Positions 33,831-43,370 of a DNA stretch of 64,000 nt are shown here, piece by piece (position 1 is the stretch's first letter; every line of letters begins with the position of its first letter). The notes beneath the pieces were generated by a model. That model did not search any database and had not been told where the DNA came from. It worked only from the letters and a program-made list of their open reading frames with translations. The stretch covers positions 62,001 to 126,000 of the forward strand of contig NZ_MHXN01000009.1 of NCBI RefSeq assembly GCF_001824475.1. The letters are read 5' to 3'. A program made the position numbers and the translations under genes. Source of the stretch: Phenylobacterium sp. RIFCSPHIGHO2_01_FULL_69_31. Lineage in GTDB: Bacteria; Pseudomonadota; Alphaproteobacteria; Caulobacterales; Caulobacteraceae.

Positions 33831-34673
33831 ATGAAGCCGTTTCGGGAACGTACGCGGGGTGGGGCGACAGCGGTCTATCGCCATCCGCTGGCGGTGCGCG
33901 CCACCCACTGGGTCAATGCGCTGTGCCTTCTGGTCCTGTTGCTGAGCGGGCTCCAGATCCTCAACGCGCACCCGGCGCTCTACTGGGGCGAGACCTCGCG
34001 GTTCGACCGGCCGCTGGCGGCCATCGAGGCGGCGCCCCAGCCGGATGGGAAATTGCGCGGCCGGCTCCTCGTCGGCGATGCGGTTTTCGACACCACCGGC
34101 GTGCTCGGCGCCTCGATGTCTGGGAGTGAACAGCTACAGGCGCGGGCGTTTCCCAGTTGGCTGACGTTGCCGGCGTATCCCGACTTGGGCGCTGGCCGGC
34201 GCTGGCACTTCGCCTTCGCGTGGGTGCTGGTGATCAACGGTTTGCTCTACGCCCTTTTCGCGGCCGCGACCGGCCGGTTGAGCGGCCTGCTGTGGCCTTC
34301 GCCGGCCGAGCTGCGGCACGTCGGCCGCGCGCTTTGGGATCACCTGCGCCTTCGTTTCGCGCATGGGGACGACGCCCGCGGCTACAACGTTCTGCAGAAG
34401 CTGGCCTATTCGACCGTGGTCTTCGGGCTGCTGCCCCTCATGCTGGCGACGGGCCTCGTCATGTCGCCGGCGGTGTACGCCCGCCTGCCGCTGCTGGGGG
34501 ACCTGCTGGGGGGGCGGCAATCGGCGCGGACGCTTCACTTCCTGGCCGCCTCGGGGCTCGTCGCCTTCGTCGCCGTCCACCTGGCCATGGTCCTGGCCGC
34601 CGGTCCGATCAACGAGATTCGCTCGATGGTCACCGGCTGGTTCGTCGTTCGCCGCGAGAAGAAGACGCCATGA
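33831..34673 (+). CDS. Cytochrome b561-type membrane protein
   Basis: A 280-residue protein with four or five hydrophobic helices. RATHWVNALCLLV (His26) and LHFLAASGLVAFVAVHLAM supply histidines for two b hemes, as in the b561/Ni-Fe-hydrogenase cytochrome b group. A periplasmic loop of about 90 residues separates helices 1 and 2. It should pass quinol electrons to the molybdoenzyme whose start overlaps its stop (ATGA). It is not the MsrQ type of the E. coli YedYZ pair. Confidence 0.85.
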   Translation: MKPFRERTRGGATAVYRHPLAVRATHWVNALCLLVLLLSGLQILNAHPALYWGETSRFDRPLAAIEAAPQPDGKLRGRLLVGDAVFDTTGVLGASMSGSEQLQARAFPSWLTLPAYPDLGAGRRWHFAFAWVLVINGLLYALFAAATGRLSGLLWPSPAELRHVGRALWDHLRLRFAHGDDARGYNVLQKLAYSTVVFGLLPLMLATGLVMSPAVYARLPLLGDLLGGRQSARTLHFLAASGLVAFVAVHLAMVLAAGPINEIRSMVTGWFVVRREKKTP

Positions 34674-35452
34674 GCGAGCGCACACCGATCTCGACCCGGC
34701 GCGGCCTGCTGGGCGCGGCCCTGGGCGCGACGGGGGCGGGCCTGGCCGGCTGCGACCGGCTCGCCACCTCTCCGGCCGTGAACGAACGCCTGAGCGCCGC
34801 GGAAGGGCTTACCTTCCACGTCCAGCGCCTGCTTCTGGGCCGCCAGGCATTGGCGCGGGAATACCCGGCGAGCGCCATCTCCCCCGATTTCCGCGCCAAC
34901 GGGACGGTCAATCCCGACAACGAGGACTACCAACGGCACGTGACGACCGGCTTTAAGGATTGGCGGCTGGAGATCGGCGGCCTGGTGGAGCGGCCGCTGC
35001 TGCTGTCCCTGGACGACCTGCGCCAAGCGCCGGCGCGCACCCAGATCACCCGCCACGACTGCGTCGAGGGCTGGAGCTGCATCGGCAAGTGGCGGGGCGC
35101 GCGGCTGGGCCCTCTGCTGGATCGGGCCGGCGTGAAGCCCCAGGCGCGCTATGTGGCCTTCTTCTGCGCCGACACGTTGGAGCTGACTCTGGACGGGACC
35201 GGCGACTACTACGAGACCATCGACTTGGCCGACGCGCACCACCCGCAGACCCTGCTCGCCTATGAGATGAACGATGCGCCGCTCCCGGTGGCGCACGGGG
35301 CGCCGGTGCGGCTGCGGCTGGAACGGCAGCTCGGCTACAAGATGGCCAAGTACGTGATGCGGATCGAACTCATCGACAGCTTCGCCAACTTCGGTCGCGG
35401 CAAGGGCGGCTACTGGGAGGACCGCGGCTACCAGTGGTACGCCGGGATCTAG
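34670..35452 (+). CDS. Periplasmic molybdopterin-dependent oxidoreductase (sulfite oxidase/YedY-like)
   Basis: A 260-residue protein. STRRGLLGAALG at residues 8-19 is a Tat signal, so the enzyme is exported folded with its cofactor. HDCVEGWSCIGKW places the molybdenum-ligand Cys at residue 131 in the sulfite oxidase-fold motif seen in MsrP/YedY. GYKMAKYVMRIELID near the C-terminus also matches. Substrate is unknown: sulfite, methionine sulfoxide or another oxyanion are options. It is translationally coupled to the cytochrome b gene, which is its likely electron partner, and is convergent with the OhrR-like gene. Confidence 0.9.
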   Translation: MSERTPISTRRGLLGAALGATGAGLAGCDRLATSPAVNERLSAAEGLTFHVQRLLLGRQALAREYPASAISPDFRANGTVNPDNEDYQRHVTTGFKDWRLEIGGLVERPLLLSLDDLRQAPARTQITRHDCVEGWSCIGKWRGARLGPLLDRAGVKPQARYVAFFCADTLELTLDGTGDYYETIDLADAHHPQTLLAYEMNDAPLPVAHGAPVRLRLERQLGYKMAKYVMRIELIDSFANFGRGKGGYWEDRGYQWYAGI

Positions 35453-35453
35453 G

Positions 35454-35924
35454 TCACGCAGGGTCCGGATCGGCGCGGCGCAGGCCGGCGATCAACCGCT
35501 CCACGCCGGCCTTCAGCGCGGTGATCTCCTCCAGCGGCATGGGCAGCTGGCAGAACATGGCGCCTGGGACGGCCAGGGCTTTTTCCCGCAGGGCGCGGGC
35601 GTGGGGCGTCAGCCCGATCATCACCCGGCGCTCGTCGGTCGCGTCACGCGTGCGGGTGACCAGGCCCGCCTTCTCCATGCGCTTGAAGAGTGGCGTCAGG
35701 GTGCTGGACTCCAGCCCCAGCCGGCGGCTGAGATCGCCGACCGACTGTGGCGCCTTGGTCCACAGGGCCATCAGGGCCAGGTATTGCAGATAGGTCAGGC
35801 CCAGCGGCTCGAGCAGCGGCCGGTAGGCCCGGGTCATGAGGTTGCTCGCGGTGTAGAGCGCGAAGCATAGCTGCACGTCCAGGCTCAGCGGGTCGAACGG
35901 CTGGGCCTCGTCCTGCTCCGTCAC
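35454..35924 (-). CDS. ohrR: OhrR-like MarR-family redox regulator
   Basis: A 156-residue winged-helix regulator. The N-terminus DVQLCFALYTASN with Cys20 is the OhrR signature, a cysteine oxidised by organic hydroperoxides; the helix-turn-helix is SVGDLSRRLGLESSTLTPLFKRME and the wing follows. It normally represses ohr, but no ohr gene is in the window. It lies just after and opposite to the molybdoenzyme operon, so control of that operon is possible but untested. Confidence 0.85.
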   Translation of the reverse strand: MTEQDEAQPFDPLSLDVQLCFALYTASNLMTRAYRPLLEPLGLTYLQYLALMALWTKAPQSVGDLSRRLGLESSTLTPLFKRMEKAGLVTRTRDATDERRVMIGLTPHARALREKALAVPGAMFCQLPMPLEEITALKAGVERLIAGLRRADPDPA

Positions 35925-36080
35925 AGCTCACTCCCCGCCTACGACGCGCCAGCCGCTATTTGGACGCCGCAGCGTAGCGGGCGCAAGCGTGGCGGCCCGT
36001 CCCATCGCCGCTCCCCCAGGATTGTCACTGGGCCTGTATAGGGGGGCGACGAGGACCTGCGGCGCTGGCGCGATCGCGCC

Positions 36081-36791
36081 CTATTTCGGCGTGAGTTCGA
36101 ACAGCCCGCTGACCGAGGTGCGCACCACCAGTTCGCCCGGCTCGATCCGCGTGCCGGTGACGACGATCTCCTCGATCCGGTTGGCGCTCATCACCTGGCT
36201 CCAGCCCTGGGAGTCGACGCGCACGAGACGCACGACGCGCTGGCCCATGACATCAGCCACGCGCGCGGCGTCGTCCTGCAGCGCGCGAAGCGCCTGGTCG
36301 CGGGCCTCGCGCTGGGCCTTGCCTGGATCCGCCAGCCCGTAGCGGACGCCGCGCACCTGGTTCGCACCAGCGCCCATGGCGGTGTCCAGCAGATCGCCAG
36401 CCCGCCCGGGGTCTCGGGCAATGACCGAGACCATGGTGGTGGCTTCATAGGCGATGATCCGGACAGGCCCTCCGGAACGATCCGAATACTTCGGGGTGAT
36501 CTGGACCTGCTGGGTCTGGATGTCGCGCTGGGCGACGCCGGCTTTCCTCAGAGCCTGCACGGCGGCGTTCACGCGGCCGTTCGTCTCGGCGCTCGCGCCC
36601 TGGGCCGTCGCCGCTTCCCACGTGGCGCCGATCACCAGGGTGGCTATCTCGGGAACAGTACGCACCTCGCCCTGCGCCGAAATATTCAGCGTGGTGGTGC
36701 GGAACGCGGCCTCGCCCTGCTGGCCCCACGCGGGCGAGGCCCCCATCGCGCCTGCGACGAGGGCGGCGGCCAGGACGATGGCGCGGCGCAT
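36081..36791 (-). CDS. Periplasmic SIMPL-domain protein (DUF541)
   Basis: A 236-residue protein with signal peptide MRRAIVLAAALVAGAMGASPAWG. The mature part is one SIMPL domain (TTTLNISAQGEVRTVPEIATL, EIVVTGTRIE near the C-terminus). E. coli YggE is the best-known member and reduces oxidative damage; the biochemical role is unclear. The ATG at 36791 is preceded by GGGAG; the frame upstream adds an unsupported leader. Confidence 0.87.
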   Translation of the reverse strand: MRRAIVLAAALVAGAMGASPAWGQQGEAAFRTTTLNISAQGEVRTVPEIATLVIGATWEAATAQGASAETNGRVNAAVQALRKAGVAQRDIQTQQVQITPKYSDRSGGPVRIIAYEATTMVSVIARDPGRAGDLLDTAMGAGANQVRGVRYGLADPGKAQREARDQALRALQDDAARVADVMGQRVVRLVRVDSQGWSQVMSANRIEEIVVTGTRIEPGELVVRTSVSGLFELTPK

Positions 36792-36861
36792 CGAACACTC
36801 CCAGGAAGCCGGCCGCAGGTCGCGGCCTATCAAGGGTTGTATTCTTTCCGCGCTGCCAGGG

Positions 36862-37692
36862 CTATTCCCGCAGTAGCTCGTTGATGCTGGTCTTCGACCG
36901 GGTCCGCTCGTCCACCGTCTTCATGATCACCGCGCAGTAGGTCGACGGGAGCGAGGGATCGACCGGGTTCGGCCGGTTGCCGGACACCACCACCGAATAG
37001 GGCGGCACCTCGCCGGTGAAGGTCTGGCCGGTCTTGCGGTCGATGATCGGCGTGGTGGACGTGATGAAGGTGCCCATTGAGAGCACCGAGCCCTCGCGGA
37101 CGATCACACCCTCGGCCACCTCGGCCCGGGCGCCGATGAAGCAGTTGTCCTCGATGATCGTCGGGTTGGCCTGGAGCGGCTCCAGGACCCCGCCGATGCC
37201 CGCGCCGCCGGAGATGTGCACGTTCTTGCCGATCTGGGCGCAGGAGCCGACGGTGGCCCAGGTGTCGACCATCGTGCCCTCGTCCACATAGGCGCCGATG
37301 TTCACGAACGAGGGGGTCATGACCACGTTCCGGGCCACGTAGGCGCCCTTGCGGACGATGCAGCCCGGCACCGCGCGGAAGCCGGCGGCCTCGAAGCGGG
37401 CGGCGTCCCAGCCGGTGAACTTCAGGGGCACCTTGTCCCAGTAGGGATGCGGCGCGTCGGCGTCGATCAGGCGGTTCGCGGTGAGGCGGAAGAACAGCAG
37501 GATCGCCTGCTTGGCCCACTGGTGCGTGACCCACGTCCCATCCGCCATCCGCTCCGCCACTCGGATCTTGCCGGAATCCAGGAACTCGATCGTTTCGTAC
37601 ACCGCATCGCGCACCTGGCCGGTGGTGGCGGTGTTGATGCCGTCGCGCGCCTCCCAGGCGGCTTCGATCACGCTCTTCAGGTCGTCGGACAT
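36862..37692 (-). CDS. dapD: 2,3,4,5-tetrahydropyridine-2,6-dicarboxylate N-succinyltransferase
   Basis: A 276-residue left-handed beta-helix acyltransferase with hexapeptide repeats ([34 protein letters not shown] region). It succinylates tetrahydrodipicolinate in the lysine/meso-diaminopimelate pathway using succinyl-CoA; the family trimer and substrate loop [13 protein letters not shown] are typical. It follows the HAD gene by two bases on the same strand as argB. Confidence 0.95.
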   Translation of the reverse strand: MSDDLKSVIEAAWEARDGINTATTGQVRDAVYETIEFLDSGKIRVAERMADGTWVTHQWAKQAILLFFRLTANRLIDADAPHPYWDKVPLKFTGWDAARFEAAGFRAVPGCIVRKGAYVARNVVMTPSFVNIGAYVDEGTMVDTWATVGSCAQIGKNVHISGGAGIGGVLEPLQANPTIIEDNCFIGARAEVAEGVIVREGSVLSMGTFITSTTPIIDRKTGQTFTGEVPPYSVVVSGNRPNPVDPSLPSTYCAVIMKTVDERTRSKTSINELLRE

Positions 37693-37694
37693 CT

Positions 37695-38372
37695 TCAGGC
37701 GGCCTCTTTCAGTCTCGCGTCTATCAGAAAGGGCGCGAGCTTGTCGGTGCGGTGGTGGATGAAGGGGGCGGTGGACTGGGCGGCGTAGGCGCCCACCAGC
37801 ACGGTGGTCATGCCGAGGTCCGCGGCGGGCGCCAGGTTGCGCTCGGAGTCCTCGAAGAAGGCCGTGACCGCCGGGTCGATGTCGTGCGCCGCCGCGATCC
37901 GCTCGAACGCCGCCGCGCTGGGCTTGGGCTCATAGCCCGAGGAGCCGATATGGAAGACGTCGTCGAACAGGTGGGAGAGGCCCAGGCGCTCCAGCACCCG
38001 CTCGGCGTGGACGTCGTCGGCGTTGGTGAAGATCAGCCGGCGGCCGGGCAGCCGCTCCAGCGCCGTCAGCAGGTCCGGGTCGTGGGCGAGGGCCTCCAGC
38101 GACATGTCGTGGAAGATGGCGTGGAAATCCTTCGGGTCGACGCCATGGTTCAGCATCATGCCCTTCAGGGTCAGGCCGTGCTCGGACAGATAGGCCTTCT
38201 GCAGCCTGAAGGCCTCGTCCCTCGGCAGGCCGGTGACCTTCTCCACGAAGTCGGTCATCCGGTCGACGATCGCGGCCATGAAGCCCGACTCGGCCGGGTA
38301 GAGCGTGTTGTCCAGGTCGAACAGCCAGGTGTCGATGTGGCGCAGATCGGCCCGGAACAGGTTGGCGCTCAT
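37695..38372 (-). CDS. HAD-family pyrimidine 5'-nucleotidase-like phosphatase
   Basis: A 225-residue HAD phosphatase: motif I DLDNTLYP, motif [15 protein letters not shown], motif IV region [12 protein letters not shown]. The opening [20 protein letters not shown] matches the SDT1/PYR-like pyrimidine nucleotidase group common in alphaproteobacteria. The ATG at 38372 overlaps the argB stop by four bases (ATGA). It lies between argB and dapD in a conserved operon; the reason for the link is unclear. Confidence 0.88.
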   Translation of the reverse strand: MSANLFRADLRHIDTWLFDLDNTLYPAESGFMAAIVDRMTDFVEKVTGLPRDEAFRLQKAYLSEHGLTLKGMMLNHGVDPKDFHAIFHDMSLEALAHDPDLLTALERLPGRRLIFTNADDVHAERVLERLGLSHLFDDVFHIGSSGYEPKPSAAAFERIAAAHDIDPAVTAFFEDSERNLAPAADLGMTTVLVGAYAAQSTAPFIHHRTDKLAPFLIDARLKEAA

Positions 38373-39283
38373 CGGCAGACCAGCGTGCCCGACCCGTGCT
38401 CGGTGAAGAGCTCGACCAGCATGGCGTGCGGGCGGCGACCGTCCAGGATCACCACCGCCTCGACCCCGGCCTCCACCGCCGCGATCGCGGTCTCCAGCTT
38501 GGGGATCATGCCGCCGGTGGCCACGCCCGTGGCGATGGCGTCCTTGGCCTCGGCGACGGTGAGCTGGCGGATGAGCTCGCCGTTCTTGTCCAGCACGCCG
38601 GCCACGTCGGTCAGCAGCAGCATGCGCTTGGCCTCCAGGGCCCCCGCCATGGCGCCGGCCACCGTATCGGCGTTGATGTTGTAGGTCTGACCCTCCTCGG
38701 ACACGCCGATCGGAGCGATCACGGGGATGTAGTCGTCCTCGGCGCTCAGCAGCGCGTCGATCAGGGTGGTGTCGATCTTCTTCGGCTCGCCCACGAAGCC
38801 CAGGTCGACCACCTTCTCGATCTCGCTGTCCGGGTCCTTCTTGGTGCGGACCGCCTTCTCGACGGTGATCAGGCGGGCGTCCTTGCCGGACAGGCCCACG
38901 CCCCGCACCTCCGCCTCGGCGCCGGCCAAGGTGATCCAGTTGGCGATCTCCTTGTTGATCGCGCCGGACAGGACCATCTCGGCCACCTCCATGGTGGCGT
39001 CGTCGGTGACGCGCAGGCCGTCGATGAAGGTGGACTTCACCCCCGCCCGCTCCAGCATGCGGCTGATCTGCGGGCCGCCGCCGTGCACCACCACCGGGTG
39101 CAGGCCCAGCATCTTCAGCAGCACCACGTCGGCGGCGAAGAGCTTGGCCACCGACTCCTCGCCCATGGCGTGGCCGCCGTATTTGATGACCACCGTCTCG
39201 CGGTCGTAGATCTGGATGTAGGGCAGCGCCTCGGCCAGCGTCTTCGCCGTCGCCCAGCCCTGCTCTTCCGTACCCTGGCTCAA
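38369..39283 (-). CDS. argB: Acetylglutamate kinase
   Basis: A 304-residue amino acid kinase that phosphorylates N-acetyl-L-glutamate in arginine synthesis. KYGGHAM (residues 34-40), [13 protein letters not shown] and [11 protein letters not shown] match the family's nucleotide, substrate and catalytic segments. The N-terminal helix before KYGG (about 30 residues) is the one associated with arginine inhibition in other members. First gene of argB-HAD-dapD. Confidence 0.95.
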   Translation of the reverse strand: MSQGTEEQGWATAKTLAEALPYIQIYDRETVVIKYGGHAMGEESVAKLFAADVVLLKMLGLHPVVVHGGGPQISRMLERAGVKSTFIDGLRVTDDATMEVAEMVLSGAINKEIANWITLAGAEAEVRGVGLSGKDARLITVEKAVRTKKDPDSEIEKVVDLGFVGEPKKIDTTLIDALLSAEDDYIPVIAPIGVSEEGQTYNINADTVAGAMAGALEAKRMLLLTDVAGVLDKNGELIRQLTVAEAKDAIATGVATGGMIPKLETAIAAVEAGVEAVVILDGRRPHAMLVELFTEHGSGTLVCR

Positions 39284-39318
39284 ATGATCGTCCTCGAAAC
39301 CCGGGCGACCGGATAGCG

Positions 39319-39336
39319 GACAGGGCGCCCCCTGTC
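39319..39336. repeat. Short inverted repeat between argB and the amidohydrolase gene
   Basis: GACAGGG and CCCTGTC form a perfect 7-bp stem with loop CGCC in the divergent intergenic region. It could be an operator; no regulator is assigned. Confidence 0.35.
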
Positions 39337-39386
39337 ACCCGCGCAAGGGTGTGATAGTCGAACCGTCACAGTCGGGAGAGTTGGTG

Positions 39387-40655
39387 ATGAGAGCGATCTG
39401 GGGCGCCGCGCTGGCGGCGACGTTGCTGGCGGGCGGCGCGCAGGCGAAAACGGTGGCGGTCACCGCCGAGCGGCTGCTGGACGTGAAGACCGGCAAATAC
39501 CTGGAAAAGCCCCTGCTCGTGATCGAGGACGGCCGCATCGCCAAGGTGGGGAAAGCCGGCGATGCGATCCCGGCCGGCGCAGAACGCGTGGATCTGGCGG
39601 GCGTGACGCTGCTGCCCGGCCTGATCGACATGCACGTCCACCTGACCAGCGCCGGCAAGTACGGCGGCTACCGGCCCTACGAATTCACCGACAGCTTCTG
39701 GACGGCCGTCGGCGTCGCCAACGCCGAGACGACGTTGGAGGCGGGCTTCACGACGATCCGCAACGTCGGCACGGCGTTCTATGCCGACGTGGGCCTGCGC
39801 GAGGCCGTTGACGAGGGCTGGATCGTGGGGCCCCGGATCATGGCCTCGGGCTACGCGCTGGGCGCCACGGGGGGCCATTGCGACGAGACCTTCTTCCCGC
39901 CGTCGATGGAGGAGAAGAGCCCGGCCCTCGTGGACAGCCCCGAGGAGGGGCGCAAGCAGGTGCGCACGCAGCGCAAGTACGGCGCCCGCGCGATCAAGAT
40001 CTGCGCGACCGGCGGCGTCTTCTCGCGCGGCACGGAACCTGGCGCCCAGCAGCTTACCCTTGAGGAAATGAAGGCCATCGCCGACGAGGCGCACATGGCG
40101 GGCATGAAGGTCGCCGCCCACGCCCACGGGGCGCCGGGCATCAAGGACGCCATCCGGGCCGGTGTCGACACCATCGAGCACGTGAGCCTGATCGACGACG
40201 AAGGGATCAAGCTGGCGGTCCAGAAGGGCACGTGGCTGGGCTTCGACATCTACAACACCGACTTCACCCAGGCCGAGGGCAAGAAGAACGGCGAGCTGGA
40301 AGACAACCTGCGCAAGGACCGGGAGATCGGCGGTATCCAGCGTGAGAACTATCGCAAGGCCCTGAAAGCCGGCGCCCGGATGGTCTTCGCCACCGACGCC
40401 GGGGTCTATCCGCACGGCCTGAACGCCAAGCAGTTCGCGGTCATGGTCCGCTTCGGCGCCACCCCGCTGCAGGCCATCCAGTCGGCCACGCTGAACGCCG
40501 CCGAGGCCCTCGGGTGGGAGAAGGACGTGGGTCAGGCCGCGCCCGGCTTCTATGGCGACCTCGTGGGCGTCGCGGGCGATCCGCTGGCGGACGTCACCGC
40601 GCTGGAGAAGCCCGTGTTCGTGATGAAGGGCGGTGAAGTGGTGCGGCGAAACTAG
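39387..40655 (+). CDS. Secreted amidohydrolase (imidazolonepropionase-like / Xaa-Pro dipeptidase type)
   Basis: A 422-residue protein with signal peptide [20 protein letters not shown], so it is likely periplasmic. It has the amidohydrolase fold: DMHVHLTS (metal HxH), KICATGG (bridging Lys region), AAHAHG, IEHVS and FATDAGV (final Asp). Members include the Sgx/CC2672-type prolidases and carboxypeptidases from Caulobacter that act on Xaa-Pro or Xaa-Arg dipeptides. GGGAG is seven bases upstream of ATG 39387. Its stop shares CTAG with the convergent Crp-type gene. Confidence 0.87.
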   Translation: MRAIWGAALAATLLAGGAQAKTVAVTAERLLDVKTGKYLEKPLLVIEDGRIAKVGKAGDAIPAGAERVDLAGVTLLPGLIDMHVHLTSAGKYGGYRPYEFTDSFWTAVGVANAETTLEAGFTTIRNVGTAFYADVGLREAVDEGWIVGPRIMASGYALGATGGHCDETFFPPSMEEKSPALVDSPEEGRKQVRTQRKYGARAIKICATGGVFSRGTEPGAQQLTLEEMKAIADEAHMAGMKVAAHAHGAPGIKDAIRAGVDTIEHVSLIDDEGIKLAVQKGTWLGFDIYNTDFTQAEGKKNGELEDNLRKDREIGGIQRENYRKALKAGARMVFATDAGVYPHGLNAKQFAVMVRFGATPLQAIQSATLNAAEALGWEKDVGQAAPGFYGDLVGVAGDPLADVTALEKPVFVMKGGEVVRRN

Positions 40656-41407
40656 TCCGCCACCTCGGGCAGCAGGCGAACGAAGTGGTCCTCGACGGCG
40701 CGGTAGCATTCGCAGGCCGCGCGCTCGAGGCCGGGCCGGTCCAGCACCTCGACCCGGCCCCGATGGGTGCGGATCAGTCCGCGATCCTGCAGCACGCCGG
40801 TCACCGCGGTCACCGTCGTGCGCTGGACGCCCAGCATCTCGGCCAGGGACTCCTGCGTTAGCTGGATGATGTTGTCGCCGGCGCGGTCGTGGGTGGCCAG
40901 GAGCCAGCGGGCGCAGCGTTCCTCGGTGCGATGCAGGGCGTTGCAGGCCACCGACTGCATCATCTGGGCGAGCAGGGCGTCGGCATAGCGCGAAAAGAGG
41001 TCGGCGAAGCGGGGCGAGCCGGTCTTGGCAGCCTCCAGGTGACTGGTGGGGATGGCCAGGGCCTGGCCGCCAATCTGCATCACCGCACGTCCGAAGGCCG
41101 GCTTGTGCCCCTCGCTGACGATCCCCCCGATGGCGCCCTCGCGCCCGACCGTGGCGGCCTCCACCTCGCGCCCATCGCGGGTCACGATCAGCAGCGAGAC
41201 CATGGTCCGGTGGCACGGGAAATACGTCGTGACCACATCGTCGCCCGGTTCGAACAGCACCTTGCCGCGCGGCAGGTCGACCAGTTCGAGATGAGGCTGA
41301 AGCACCTCGAAGTCGCGGGCCGAAAGGGCGCCGAGCAGGCGGTTGGCCCGGCGCACCACGGTGCGGGCGCCGTCTTTGCGTTCAAGCGTTATCCCGGGCT
41401 TTTCCAT
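40652..41407 (-). CDS. Crp/Fnr-family transcriptional regulator
   Basis: A 251-residue protein with an N-terminal cyclic-nucleotide-like beta-roll ([23 protein letters not shown]) and a C-terminal winged HTH ([30 protein letters not shown]). No cysteine cluster for an Fe-S centre and no clear cAMP pocket (RxA) are seen, so the signal is unknown. The HTH resembles the Crp-type regulators with a redox or stress role in alphaproteobacteria. It is convergent with the amidohydrolase gene. Confidence 0.88.
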   Translation of the reverse strand: MEKPGITLERKDGARTVVRRANRLLGALSARDFEVLQPHLELVDLPRGKVLFEPGDDVVTTYFPCHRTMVSLLIVTRDGREVEAATVGREGAIGGIVSEGHKPAFGRAVMQIGGQALAIPTSHLEAAKTGSPRFADLFSRYADALLAQMMQSVACNALHRTEERCARWLLATHDRAGDNIIQLTQESLAEMLGVQRTTVTAVTGVLQDRGLIRTHRGRVEVLDRPGLERAACECYRAVEDHFVRLLPEVAD

Positions 41408-41489
41408 CGATCAGCATTCCCCATTCGACACCAGCGAAACGCCGAACGGCGGCGCTTGTTGCATCGGGCGGGGAACGCGGTTCGCGCCG

Positions 41490-42632
41490 TCACACGGTGC
41501 GGGCGATCACTTCCTTCATGATCTCGCTGGTCCCGCCGTAGATCCGCTGGACCCGCGCGTCGCGCCACAGGCGGGCGATGGGATACTCGTTCATGTAGCC
41601 GGCGCCGCCATGCAGCTGCAGGCCCGCGTCGCAGATCTCCCACTGCAGCTCGGTGTGGAAGAGCTTGGCCGCGGAGGCTTCGGCGGCGCTGAGCTCGCCC
41701 TTCAGGTGCCGCGCGATCGCCCAGTCCAAGTGCGCCCAGCCGGCCTGGAGCTTGGCCTTCAGGCCGCCCAGGGTGAAGCGCGTGTTCTGGAAGTCGAACA
41801 CCGTCTGGCCGAAGGCCTTGCGGTCCTTGGTGAACTTCACCGTCTCGTCGAAGGCGCGCTGGGCCGCGGCCTGGGCCTGGACGGCGATCCCCAGCCGCTC
41901 CTGCGGCAGCTGGGTCATCAGGTAGACGAAGCCCTTGCCCTCCTCGCCCAGGCAGTTGGTGATCGGCACCCGGACGTCCTCGAAGAACAGCTCCGACGTG
42001 TCGGCCGAGTGCTGGCCGATCTTGTCGAGGTTGCGGCCGCGCTTGAACCCCTCGCGGGTCGCTTCGACCAGGATCAGCGAGATACCCTTCGACCGGGCGT
42101 TCGGATCGGTCTTGGCCACCACGATGATCAGGTCGGCGTTCTGGCCGTTGGTGATGTAGGTCTTCGAGCCGTTGACGACATACTCATTGCCTTCCCGCCG
42201 GGCCGTGGTGCGCACGCCCTGCAGGTCGGAGCCGGCGCCCGGCTCGGTCATGGCGATGGCGGTGATGGCCTCGCCCGAGACCATCTTGGGCAGCCACTGC
42301 TGCTTCTGTTCCTCGGAGCCGTAGTTGGCGATGTAGTCGGCGACGATGTCGGACTGCAGGGTGATGCCCGCCGACGAGCCGGCGTAGAACAGCTCTTCGG
42401 AGATGACCACGTTGTAGCGGAAGTCGAGGCCCAGGCCCCCGTACTCGGCGGGGACGGTGGGGCAGAGGATGCCGGCCTCGCCGCACGCCAGCCAGAACTG
42501 GCGGTCGATGATGCCGTCGGCTTCCCAGCGATCGAGGTTCGGCGTCAGGGCGCGGTCGTAGAACTTGCGCACCTGGTCGCGGAACAGGTTCAGCTCCTCG
42601 TCGAACGGGGCGCGGGAGTCGGTCTGGATCAT
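41490..42632 (-). CDS. Acyl-CoA dehydrogenase
   Basis: A 380-residue FAD enzyme of the main acyl-CoA dehydrogenase family. Motifs are AMTEPGAGSDLQGVRTTA (FAD/substrate), KTYITNGQNADL, and QLHGGAGYMNEYPIARLWRDARVQRIYGGTSEIMKE at the C-terminus, where the Glu of GGTSE is the usual C-terminal signature. It resembles the medium/long-chain or isovaleryl-type enzymes; exact chain length is not decidable. It sits 72 bases downstream of engB on the same strand. Confidence 0.9.
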   Translation of the reverse strand: MIQTDSRAPFDEELNLFRDQVRKFYDRALTPNLDRWEADGIIDRQFWLACGEAGILCPTVPAEYGGLGLDFRYNVVISEELFYAGSSAGITLQSDIVADYIANYGSEEQKQQWLPKMVSGEAITAIAMTEPGAGSDLQGVRTTARREGNEYVVNGSKTYITNGQNADLIIVVAKTDPNARSKGISLILVEATREGFKRGRNLDKIGQHSADTSELFFEDVRVPITNCLGEEGKGFVYLMTQLPQERLGIAVQAQAAAQRAFDETVKFTKDRKAFGQTVFDFQNTRFTLGGLKAKLQAGWAHLDWAIARHLKGELSAAEASAAKLFHTELQWEICDAGLQLHGGAGYMNEYPIARLWRDARVQRIYGGTSEIMKEVIARTV

Positions 42633-42704
42633 GGCGGGTCCCTGGGGTTCGCCCCGCCAGTTAGCCGGGTGACGCAGCGGACGGCTAGAGCTGCGCCCCC
42701 GGCC

Positions 42705-43370
42705 TCAGAGCTCGCAGGCGGCCAGGATCTCGGCGCGCAGCTCCGGAATGCCCGTGCCTTTCTCGGCTGACGTGGCGACGACGCGGGGAAACGCGGCCGG
42801 GCGCTTGGCGATCTTGCGGACCGTCTCGGCGCTGACCTGCGCCACGTCGCGGGGCTTCAGCTTGTCGGCCTTGGTCAGCACGATCTGGTAGCTGACGGCC
42901 GCCAGGTCGAAGGCCTCCATGGCTTCCAGGTCCACGTCCTTCAGCCCATGGCGGCTGTCGATGAGCAGGTAGGCGCGCTTCAGGTTCGGCCGGCCGCGCA
43001 GGTAGGCCCGGCCCAGGTTCTGGAACTTGTTCTTCTCGCCGCGGCTGACCTTGGCGAAGCCGTATCCGGGCAGGTCGACCAGGCGCAGCGTCTCGTCGGC
43101 CACGAAGAAGTTCAGCTCCCGCGTGCGGCCCGGCGCCGTGGAGGCGCGGGCCAGGTGCAGGCGGCCGGTCACGGCGTTTATCAGCGAGGATTTGCCGACG
43201 TTGGACCGCCCGGCGAAGGCCACCTCCGGCAGGTCGGCGGGCGGCAGGCCGTCCATGGCCACCGCGCCCATCAGGAAGCGAACGGGGTGGGCGAAGAAGA
43301 CCCGCGCCGCCTCCAGCGCCTCGGCATCGAAGGGCTCGGCGCCGTCGCGAGCTGGGGGCGTCTCGCTCAC
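42705..43370 (-). CDS. engB: Ribosome biogenesis GTP-binding protein EngB (YihA/YsxC)
   Basis: A 221-residue GTPase. G1 [11 protein letters not shown]3 DLPGYG, G4 TKAD and G5 TSAEKG are all present. It helps assemble the 50S subunit. The start is GTG 43370, which overlaps the yidC stop by four bases (GTGA), ensuring coupled translation. The ORF open upstream into yidC is not conserved. Confidence 0.94.
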   Translation of the reverse strand: MSETPPARDGAEPFDAEALEAARVFFAHPVRFLMGAVAMDGLPPADLPEVAFAGRSNVGKSSLINAVTGRLHLARASTAPGRTRELNFFVADETLRLVDLPGYGFAKVSRGEKNKFQNLGRAYLRGRPNLKRAYLLIDSRHGLKDVDLEAMEAFDLAAVSYQIVLTKADKLKPRDVAQVSAETVRKIAKRPAAFPRVVATSAEKGTGIPELRAEILAACEL

